A stretch of 13,070 nt of DNA from CAYHIW01 sp964356745 (GTDB lineage Bacteria; Patescibacteriota; Microgenomatia; UBA1406; GWC2-37-13), in contig CAYHIW010000027.1 of assembly GCA_964356745.1 (NCBI GenBank), positions 1 through 13,070 on the forward strand, written 5' to 3'. This document shows positions 1 through 6,204 of this stretch, piece after piece. Position 1 is the stretch's first letter. Every line of letters begins with the position of its first letter. The notes under the pieces were generated by a model. The model was not told the DNA's origin. It did not search any database and saw nothing but the letters and a program-made list of their open reading frames with translations. The position numbers and the translations under genes are program-made.

Positions 1-921
1 ATTCGGTAATGAGTTTGGGGAGATTGTAATAGCGAGAATATTTTTCTTGCGGAAGCCATGCGCGAACACTCTCAACATCGCTTGTGAACTCTTGCGGATC
101 TTTGGTGTAGTGATGCCATGAAAGAAAATCGATTCGTAAATCTTTTTCGATAACATAATCTAAAAATGTTTGGAGCCAATTTTTATATACCGCCGTTGTT
201 GCAGGACCACCGATGTGAAAACGATTTACGTCGCGCGCACGTCGTGCTCCGAGCGAAGAGTAGTAGTACAACGTACGATAATCTTTTGCTCCTCCGTACA
301 AACTCCATTTCCCAAACGTATCAAGATCTGGTTCGTTCCAAACTTCGTAATAAATATCATTTGAATTGGTAAGTCCTACTCCAGGACAACGTATCGGGTC
401 TTGACCACTGTAGCGTTCGATTGTCTTTTGTACTGTCTCTGCCCAGTCGTCCCAGCTAACAGGGATAGAAACAAGCGTTCCGTCTTTTGACAAGGCAGGA
501 GACATATATCCTAAGACAAAAAAGGGTTTTGCACCCGTTGTGTAAATATCGCAGACTGTTTTGTCGAGTTTCGCCCAGTTAAATGAGAGAGTCGAACCAT
601 TGTGTTCGATTACATCATAAAAATCATAAATGTGATCGATGCGGATGTAGCGCGGTTTAAGCTCGGCAAGCTGTGAGAGGATGGGTTGGAGCATCTGCAC
701 ACCTTGTTCTTCGCCGCCCTGTGCGATTGCTTTCCAGTTANNNNNNNNNNGTTAAAGTACAGAGGCCCGGTAACTTTTCTCGTATCGATTCGGATATTTG
801 ATTTGGCAGACGAAGAGCGCGTTACATAATCGATAACAAGCCCGATTAAAGGAAGAAGAACAATAATTACAACGACAGTAATATAAATCTTCCGTCTTAG
901 CTGTTTATGAAGGTCAATCAT
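1..921 (-). CDS. Membrane-anchored GH39-like glycoside hydrolase (partial, spans an N gap)
   Basis: Probable retaining glycosidase of the GH39 (beta-xylosidase-like) type, tethered to the outer face of the membrane. The start at 921 gives a short basic N-terminus and one hydrophobic anchor (about residues 11-31). The frame then runs into the N gap at 741-750 and continues beyond it in another phase. If the duplicated TAAC on the two gap flanks is one overlap, the frame is restored as LYFN-WKAIAQGG and 302 residues are visible. The barrel carries FNW, then YYEVWNEPD with the expected acid/base Glu near residue 192 (codon 334-332), then SWHHY. The last visible codons read LITE, whose Glu (4-2) lies about 110 residues after the acid/base, where GH39 keeps its nucleophile. 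The 3' end is outside the window. The substrate cannot be told; GH5- or GH51-like clan A enzymes are the alternatives. Confidence 0.8.
741..750. other. Assembly gap (10 N) inside the GH39-like gene
   Basis: Ten N bases break the glycosidase gene. The four bases before the gap (737-740) and after it (751-754) are both GTTA. Collapsing them removes the gap and joins the two coding halves in frame. The real gap length is therefore probably minus four rather than ten. Confidence 0.95.
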
Positions 922-929
922 CTCTTCTT

Positions 930-947
930 ATTATATTACTATATAAT
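930..947. promoter_or_regulatory. Divergent paired -10 boxes for the GH39-like gene and the thioredoxin gene
   Basis: An exact inverted repeat, ATTATA (930-935), six bases, TATAAT (942-947), supplies a consensus -10 box on each strand. Leftward, the box ends 8 bases before the ATG at 921; rightward, it ends 7 bases before the ATG at 955. Starts about 7 bases after each box would give mRNAs with almost no leader. No good -35 box is seen for either direction, so the strength is uncertain. Confidence 0.55.
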
Positions 948-954
948 GGAAATG

Positions 955-1455
955 ATGAAAAAAATCTTTGGGTTAGCTGTTTTATTAATAGTAATTATTG
1001 GTGGGCTTTACTTTTATCAAAATAAACCTTCCTCAAAGTCAGACAAACTAAAAATGACTGATGAGAAAATAATGAAAAAAGAGACCCAGAAAATTATTGC
1101 GGGGAAAACGTCTCCTTATTATGAATTCGATAAGGCGACATATGACGTAGCAGTTAAAGAGGGCAAATATGTCTTTCTTGATTTTTATGCAAACTGGTGT
1201 CCGATATGTCGAGCTGAAGGACCAAACATTACTCAAGGGTTTAACGAACTGCAACTTGATAATGTCGTTGGATTTAGAGTCAATTACAAAGATAGTGAAA
1301 CAAACGAAGACGAAAAGAAACTCGCTGATGAGTTGAAGATTCCGTATCAACACACAAAAGTTATTCTTAAAGATGGACAAGAGCTTCTCCGCTCGGGTGA
1401 CGCATGGGAAAAAGATACATTCCTCATGGAGATAACCAAAGTAGTTCAGAAGTAA
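955..1455 (+). CDS. Membrane-anchored thioredoxin-family protein
   Basis: A 166-residue thiol-disulfide protein with an uncleaved signal anchor (about residues 4-20), a lysine-rich linker, and a thioredoxin fold facing outward. The active site is ANWCPICR, with C82 and C85. Where thioredoxins have the cis-proline before a Thr, this protein reads YQHTKVIL, so His133 appears to take its place. The start at 955 was chosen because a TATAAT box lies 7 bases upstream and because MKK begins a typical signal anchor. In-frame ATGs at 946 and 952 and an open frame back to 907 exist; 946 lies inside the -10 box. The gene ends 3 bases before the DipZ-like gene, so the two form an operon, and DipZ's CcdA domain could supply its electrons. 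Reductase, isomerase and oxidase activity cannot be told apart here. Confidence 0.85.
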   Translation: MKKIFGLAVLLIVIIGGLYFYQNKPSSKSDKLKMTDEKIMKKETQKIIAGKTSPYYEFDKATYDVAVKEGKYVFLDFYANWCPICRAEGPNITQGFNELQLDNVVGFRVNYKDSETNEDEKKLADELKIPYQHTKVILKDGQELLRSGDAWEKDTFLMEITKVVQK

Positions 1456-1458
1456 ACT

Positions 1459-3075
1459 ATGTTTATTTTATTATCTTTTGCATTTATCTCAGGACTTGTT
1501 ACGATTCTTGCACCCTGTATCTGGCCACTTCTCCCCATCATTCTTTCATCAACGACAAGTGGTGGGAAAAGTAAACCTCTTGGCATAACACTTGGCATTA
1601 TTACAAGCTTTGCATTTTTCACTTTGTCCCTTTCGTATATCGTCAAAATAATTCCTTTCAATGTTGATGCACTCCGCATATTTGCTGCTTTGATAATTGC
1701 GTTTATGGGAGCAGTACTCGTTATTCCAAAACTAAATCAACTGGTAGAAGGTGCAGTCAGTAGATTAACCGGTAGGTTAGGAAAAGTAACGCACCAAAAA
1801 GGTACAGGATTTATCAGTGGATTTATTACCGGAGCTGCGCTTGGGTTAGTATGGTCTCCGTGTGCAGGGCCAATTCTTGCGACCATTGCCGCGCTTGCCG
1901 CAACTCAGTCTGTCAACACGGGAGTGGTTCTGGTCACCATCGTCTATGTGATTGGAGTAGGAATTCCCCTTTTTTTCTTCGCACTGGCCGGAACTCATAT
2001 TTTTACCAAAAGTCGTTTTCTTTCTCAGTACACCGGTCGAATACAACAGATATTTGGAGTAATCATGATTGTAACCTCCGTTGCGATTATTACCAATTAC
2101 GACAAGGTTATTCAGGTCAAACTTCTTGATGCATTTCCATCGTACTCACAATTTCTTTTTGAACTTGAAGGAAATAAAGATGTTAAGGAACAACTGGACA
2201 AACTCAAGAATGATGAATTAAAAATCACGAACCCGTCTGACGACGAGGTAAGTAACGAAAAAAAAGCTGCAGAGTTTGTTGGGATTGCCAACTGGATAAA
2301 TACAAATCCATTAACAATGGCAGAATTAAAAGGCAAAGTGGTGCTTATTGATTTTTGGACCTACACCTGCATTAACTGTATTCGAACACTCCCTCACGTT
2401 ACTGGTTGGTATGAGAAATACAAAAATAGCGGATTGGTTGTTGTTGGCGTTCACACGCCGGAGTTTGAGTTTGAGAAAAACACCAAGAATGTTGAAGGGG
2501 CAATTGCACAGTACAAGATTAACTACCCCGTAGCTCAGGACAATGATTACCAAACCTGGCGCGCATATGACAATCATTATTGGCCAGCAAAGTATCTGAT
2601 TGATAAAGATGGAGTGATTCGTTACACCCATTTTGGCGAAGGAAAGTACGAAGAAACAGATGAAAAGATCCAAGAACTTCTGAAAGAAACCGGTGTAACG
2701 GTTGGAGAAACAATGCTTTCGTTATCACAAGAAACGCCGACAGAACGATTAACCCCAGAGACATATCTAGGAAATCTAAGAGGAGATGAATCGGTAACAT
2801 TTGAAGGTCAATGGAATAGAACTGATGAGTACGCAGAAAGCAAGAAAGGGTCCATTTTGACAATACCTTTTCATGCGCGAAAAGTATTTTTAGTGATTAC
2901 TCCAAGAGGAGCAGACTCAGTTGAGGTTTTTCTCGATGATAAGAAATCAAAGATGATTAAACTCGATGATGCGCGATTGTATGAACTTGTTAGTCTTGAT
3001 GAAATAGGAGACCATATTTTGAAGTTGAAGTTTAACTCAGACGGGACGAAAGTATACGCCTTTACTTTTGGGTAA
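1459..3075 (+). CDS. dipZ: DipZ-type CcdA/TlpA fusion: transmembrane thiol reductant exporter
   Basis: A 538-residue fusion. Residues 1 to about 215 form a CcdA/DsbD-beta-like membrane domain of about six helices, with its two redox cysteines in TILAPCIWPLLP (C20) and WSPCAGPIL (C135); such domains carry electrons from cytoplasmic thioredoxin across the membrane. A charged linker follows (about 235-275). Then comes a TlpA/AhpC-like thioredoxin domain with DFWTYTCINCIRTLPH (C304, C307), the WTYTCINC form typical of DipZ, and a conserved YWPAKYLID segment. The tail (about 425-538) is a beta-rich domain also found in DipZ proteins. It is probably translated with the thioredoxin gene 3 bases upstream; a clear Shine-Dalgarno is lacking. 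Its last 14 bases overlap the end of the opposing VirB6-like gene. Domain order and length fit the family. Confidence 0.88.
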   Translation: MFILLSFAFISGLVTILAPCIWPLLPIILSSTTSGGKSKPLGITLGIITSFAFFTLSLSYIVKIIPFNVDALRIFAALIIAFMGAVLVIPKLNQLVEGAVSRLTGRLGKVTHQKGTGFISGFITGAALGLVWSPCAGPILATIAALAATQSVNTGVVLVTIVYVIGVGIPLFFFALAGTHIFTKSRFLSQYTGRIQQIFGVIMIVTSVAIITNYDKVIQVKLLDAFPSYSQFLFELEGNKDVKEQLDKLKNDELKITNPSDDEVSNEKKAAEFVGIANWINTNPLTMAELKGKVVLIDFWTYTCINCIRTLPHVTGWYEKYKNSGLVVVGVHTPEFEFEKNTKNVEGAIAQYKINYPVAQDNDYQTWRAYDNHYWPAKYLIDKDGVIRYTHFGEGKYEETDEKIQELLKETGVTVGETMLSLSQETPTERLTPETYLGNLRGDESVTFEGQWNRTDEYAESKKGSILTIPFHARKVFLVITPRGADSVEVFLDDKKSKMIKLDDARLYELVSLDEIGDHILKLKFNSDGTKVYAFTFG

Positions 3076-5527
3076 GTTCTTTTTTTGCTTCCATCGTCTT
3101 TTCTTTTTCTGCTGTTTTTGGCTTTTGAATATCAATCAGAACTTCGTCTTTGTTTTGAGAAAGTTCTTCTTTAATCTGTGTTTCTTTATCTAATTGCTCT
3201 TCAATTGATTTTGCTGCTTCAAGTTTTGCCCGTAGATATACTAAGAGTTCTTCTGAGGTAAAGTTGTTGATCATAAATACCGGAAGGATGTATCCAACAT
3301 CTCCGATGCCTGCTTCACGCATGGTATCTTCTTGGGATGTTAATTTATTCAACGTGTTAGTTATAAATACGATGTCATGGTTCACCCATTCTTTGCGGGT
3401 TTTAATATTTTCTGAAACAGGAATGTCGCTTTTTTCATAGTGTTTTTGCCACATCTTCTTAACATTTTCATAATCTTCAATCGCAACCGTCGGAGGAATT
3501 GAAATTGTTTTTTCTACATGTTTTTCTGGCTCTACCTTGAGTCCTGTCTCCAGACTAAAGATCTGTTTTACCTGATCATCGGTCAGCTGTTGGGCTTCAG
3601 CAATTTTGTGAAGAAGTTCTTTGTCTTCTTCGAGGAGTTTCTTTGTGTGAGTTGCAACCAAAAGAATTTTATCTTTGTCTATTGGTTGTTCTTGAACGAT
3701 TGATTCGTTAGCGTTCCAGATAGAAGACAGGATCTTTTGAACAGTTGGTGCAGGAAGCAAGGTCGCGTGCGCTACTTTGTCCAAGAAATCTTTTTGTGCG
3801 AAAACATCCTTAACCGATGACTGGATTGCGCTAATTTTGTCCAGAGGAATGTTTAGTTGGACTGATACTGCGTGTTCCACAGAAATCTTTTGAGGAACTA
3901 CTTTGGCAAGCTCTGCCTTTTTCTCTGCGAGCTGAGAAATACCGGCAAGTGCGCGTTTTGCCAACGCGTCGTCTTTTACGGCGCGGTTAAAAAGCTCAGT
4001 ACGTATATTCATATATCGTTGTCGCTCTGCGGTTGTCTGTGCAGAGAGTGGATTTTGAAGTTTGTCCATACTGTATTTGACCGATTGGTTCATCTGTTTA
4101 TCGGTTTCATACTGTGCAATATCTGCGAGTGAGTTTGCCGAAATATGTACCGATTGAAGTATCTCTCTGGTCTGTGCTTTTTTGATTTCTTCAATGGTTT
4201 GAAGACTGACTCGTACTGGAACTTCAACGTCGTGTGGTATTTTGAGTGAGGTGCTTGTTACCGTTGGAACAACGGGTGAAATAGAGGGAGGATTGGGTGG
4301 ACGTCCGCCACTTCGCATCTGATCGTACATGGAAAGAAGAATATTTTTTGAGGCGTTAATGCCATTACAACAATAGTCGCGGAAAATACGAAGTAGTAAC
4401 CATGGAAGTACAATTGCAGTCCAGAGCATAATAAGCGTTATGACATATTCTGCAAACGTGTCGATGTAGTTTGCGCTATTTAAAGCGCCAAGCGTCTGTG
4501 CCGGACCCCCGTACACAATGTTAGTTGCCGTTGGATAAACATACCCTTTGGTAGTTCCGGTGCGTGAAAAATCAAAAGCAAACGGAATACCCGCTTTCCA
4601 CATGGTAGACAAAGCTCCGACAAAAATAGCAAAAAGAGGTCCGTAGAAAAGCCATTGGAAAAAGACACCGATCCAGATAAGACCAACATTTCTGATAAAG
4701 GTAAACGGAAGTAATATTGAAAGAAATGGCGAGACAATAATGAGAAACCACAGAATTATTTTGCGTAAAATAATCATTGCGCCCATGGCGTAGTATGTAA
4801 AGTTGGTGAGCTTGAACATGAGAAGTTCGGTGGTCGAAGATTCCTGTACTCGGATATTAAGATCGCGACAACCAACAAAATTAACGTAGTTTGCCTCATT
4901 ACTCTGCGTAATAGGTACCCCGTCAATATTAGTTGTAAAGTAAATATTAAAAAGATCTTTTCCTTTCAGAGTTTCTATAAAAAACTTGACGAGGATCTCA
5001 GAGAGTTGAATAAGAAGAAGGGTAACTGCAGCAGAAAAGGTGACGATAAGAAGCGCTCCACCAAGCTTCATGAGAGATGGCCATACTTTAATTCGGGTTG
5101 CAAACTGAAACCGTTGTCCGATAATAATGCCAAGACCCATAATTGCTGCGGCAAAAATTACCAGAAAGTAAGCGATATTTCGAGTAGTATTCCACACCGT
5201 TGTAATAACGGGAGCGCTATCAATTGCTCCGGTATTTAAAGTCCAGTAAATAAACTGCCTGGCTCTTTCGTTTGCCTTACCTTGGGAAGTTATTGTAGGA
5301 TCCTCGACCCAGTAATGTGAAGTTGCGGGAGCTTTTTGAAATTCTTCAAGCGACGCCGCGCATTTTTCACCGTTTTTTTGATAAATATCAGTTAGGCCAC
5401 TTGGACAACTTGCGGTGTTATTACACGGAACTGGTGTGATCTGAATGTTGAGTGATTCTGCCGCAGACAATGAAGAAGGAACGTATAACAAAACAAATAA
5501 AAGTAGCGCGACAACTAATTTTTTCAT
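3062..5527 (-). CDS. VirB6/TrbL-like polytopic membrane protein with a long cytoplasmic tail
   Basis: An 821-residue inner-membrane protein, likely the channel-forming subunit of a type IV secretion or pilus-like machine. A signal peptide (about 1-22) precedes an exported stretch with C35, C41 and C56. Hydrophobic segments follow near 117-137, 155-180, 245-275, 281-308 and 360-382, with an exported loop (about 185-235, C220) between the second and third. This pattern resembles CPR proteins annotated TrbL/VirB6. Residues 383-821 are hydrophilic: a Pro-rich hinge (408-425), then a helical, charged region with Glu/Lys coiled-coil character near the C-terminus (about 760-820). VirB6 proteins are usually near 300-450 residues, so the tail is an addition. 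The start ATG overlaps the upstream cohesin gene's TGA (ATGA), implying coupled translation. The assignment rests on topology and context, not on a diagnostic motif. Confidence 0.6.
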   Translation of the reverse strand: MKKLVVALLLFVLLYVPSSLSAAESLNIQITPVPCNNTASCPSGLTDIYQKNGEKCAASLEEFQKAPATSHYWVEDPTITSQGKANERARQFIYWTLNTGAIDSAPVITTVWNTTRNIAYFLVIFAAAIMGLGIIIGQRFQFATRIKVWPSLMKLGGALLIVTFSAAVTLLLIQLSEILVKFFIETLKGKDLFNIYFTTNIDGVPITQSNEANYVNFVGCRDLNIRVQESSTTELLMFKLTNFTYYAMGAMIILRKIILWFLIIVSPFLSILLPFTFIRNVGLIWIGVFFQWLFYGPLFAIFVGALSTMWKAGIPFAFDFSRTGTTKGYVYPTATNIVYGGPAQTLGALNSANYIDTFAEYVITLIMLWTAIVLPWLLLRIFRDYCCNGINASKNILLSMYDQMRSGGRPPNPPSISPVVPTVTSTSLKIPHDVEVPVRVSLQTIEEIKKAQTREILQSVHISANSLADIAQYETDKQMNQSVKYSMDKLQNPLSAQTTAERQRYMNIRTELFNRAVKDDALAKRALAGISQLAEKKAELAKVVPQKISVEHAVSVQLNIPLDKISAIQSSVKDVFAQKDFLDKVAHATLLPAPTVQKILSSIWNANESIVQEQPIDKDKILLVATHTKKLLEEDKELLHKIAEAQQLTDDQVKQIFSLETGLKVEPEKHVEKTISIPPTVAIEDYENVKKMWQKHYEKSDIPVSENIKTRKEWVNHDIVFITNTLNKLTSQEDTMREAGIGDVGYILPVFMINNFTSEELLVYLRAKLEAAKSIEEQLDKETQIKEELSQNKDEVLIDIQKPKTAEKEKTMEAKKELTQK

Positions 5528-6141
5528 GTACGGATAAAAAGCCGGGTACCTGCAAATAAAGCAAGAAGTGCGATCGCAATAAGTCCAACGCGTCCGGTTG
5601 TCTCAGTTGATCCGGTTGCCGGAATAGCGGTGGGTGTTGGCGCTGTGGTGACTCCAACAATTACAACAGGGGTTGGGGTTGAGGTTGGGACGCCTGGAGC
5701 AAGGGTTGGCGTTGGTGTTGGCGTTGAGGTTGTTTGAGGACTGAAAAGTGCACAGAGCTCGGTGCTACCTGGCGCGTCAGCTATGATTTTAAACGTAACA
5801 AAGGCAAAATCACCCTGCCCGGTAAATCCAGAAGGACTCGTTCCATTAAAAAGGAGCTTGCCACTTTCCTGAGGAGATACCGACACAACGCTCATCGCGT
5901 TACCTGGTGTTGTACTGATGTACTGAATCTTGGTTGTGTCAAACGTCATGCCGACAGTTGCTGTGGTTAAGGATTTTCCTTGAGTATCTATTGTGACGAT
6001 AAACTGAATCTCTTGTCCACGAGTCAATGTTTCTTCAGATGGAGGGATAAGACTATATTTTACTGCGTACACAGACGAAGGTATGAGAAAACCGCTTACC
6101 AATATAAGAAATGTTACAAGCGAGATCACAACTTTGCGCAT
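5524..6141 (-). CDS. Cohesin-domain surface protein with Pro/Thr linker and sortase-like tail
   Basis: A 205-residue exported protein. It has a signal peptide (1 to about 26, ending SSVYA), then a cohesin-like beta domain (about 27-135) with YSLIPPSEETLTRGQEI, GMTFDTTKIQY and GDFAFVTFKI, the spacing usual for cohesin and related carbohydrate-binding folds. A Pro/Thr repeat linker follows (about 134-172). The end is IPATG (173-177), a hydrophobic stretch (184-199) and basic residues R200 and R204, which resembles an LPxTG sortase signal, or else a plain membrane anchor. The start at 6141 gives the signal peptide and lies 6 bases after a TATCAT box; an upstream in-frame ATG at 6198 would add 19 residues that bury it and is rejected. 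Cohesins bind dockerins in cellulosomes, but in other bacteria they have other partners. No dockerin or sortase is visible here. It is translationally coupled to the VirB6-like gene. Confidence 0.78.
   Translation of the reverse strand: MRKVVISLVTFLILVSGFLIPSSVYAVKYSLIPPSEETLTRGQEIQFIVTIDTQGKSLTTATVGMTFDTTKIQYISTTPGNAMSVVSVSPQESGKLLFNGTSPSGFTGQGDFAFVTFKIIADAPGSTELCALFSPQTTSTPTPTPTLAPGVPTSTPTPVVIVGVTTAPTPTAIPATGSTETTGRVGLIAIALLALFAGTRLFIRT
5625..5742 (-). repeat. Low-complexity Pro/Thr-coding repeat
   Basis: On the + strand this stretch is rich in repeated GTTGG/GTTGA units, which code on the minus strand for the TPTPT linker of the cohesin protein. It is an imperfect short tandem repeat prone to length variation. 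It is part of the gene, not a separate element. Confidence 0.5.
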
Positions 6142-6147
6142 AGTAAG

Positions 6148-6176
6148 ATGATAATAAAGATATTGCGTATTGACAA
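6148..6176 (-). promoter_or_regulatory. Leftward promoter of the cohesin-VirB6 operon
   Basis: Reading leftward, TTGTCA (6176-6171), a 17-base spacer and TATCAT (6153-6148) form a good sigma-70-type promoter. The -10 box ends 6 bases before the ATG at 6141, so the predicted transcript starts at or next to the start codon. No ribosome-binding site fits in between. Confidence 0.78.
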
Positions 6177-6198
6177 CAGTTTTTTTCAAACCTATCAT
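6170..6198 (+). promoter_or_regulatory. Rightward promoter of the beta-domain surface protein
   Basis: TTGACA (6170-6175), a 17-base spacer and TATCAT (6193-6198) give an almost perfect promoter. The -10 box ends 6 bases before the ATG at 6205, predicting a leaderless mRNA. Its -35 box shares five bases (6171-6175) with the opposing promoter's -35, so the two directions should compete for RNA polymerase. Confidence 0.82.
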
Positions 6199-6204
6199 AT
6201 TGAT

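Noticed and set aside
166..372. Two overlapping plus-strand open frames
   Set aside because: They are antisense to the glycosidase's catalytic region, show no domain features and have no promoter or ribosome site.
610..921. A 103-residue minus-strand protein reading through the N gap
   Set aside because: After the gap it is in the wrong phase; the true continuation is the GH39-like frame that runs open to position 1 with strong motifs.
907..954. Earlier starts (907, 946, 952) for the thioredoxin
   Set aside because: 907 overlaps the opposing gene's start and 946 lies inside the -10 box; 955 gives the best anchor and position, though 952 remains possible.
5625..5742. Repeat array resembling CRISPR or a tandem repeat element
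   Set aside because: The units are short, imperfect and coding for a Pro/Thr linker; there are no spacers. No CRISPR array is seen anywhere in the window.
6142..6198. N-terminal extension of the cohesin protein to the ATG at 6198
   Set aside because: It adds 19 residues before a good signal peptide and would start upstream of the predicted transcript start.
5980..6204. Upstream extension of the beta-domain protein by 75 residues
   Set aside because: It runs antisense through the cohesin gene start and would bury a clear signal peptide; the promoter at 6170-6198 points to 6205.
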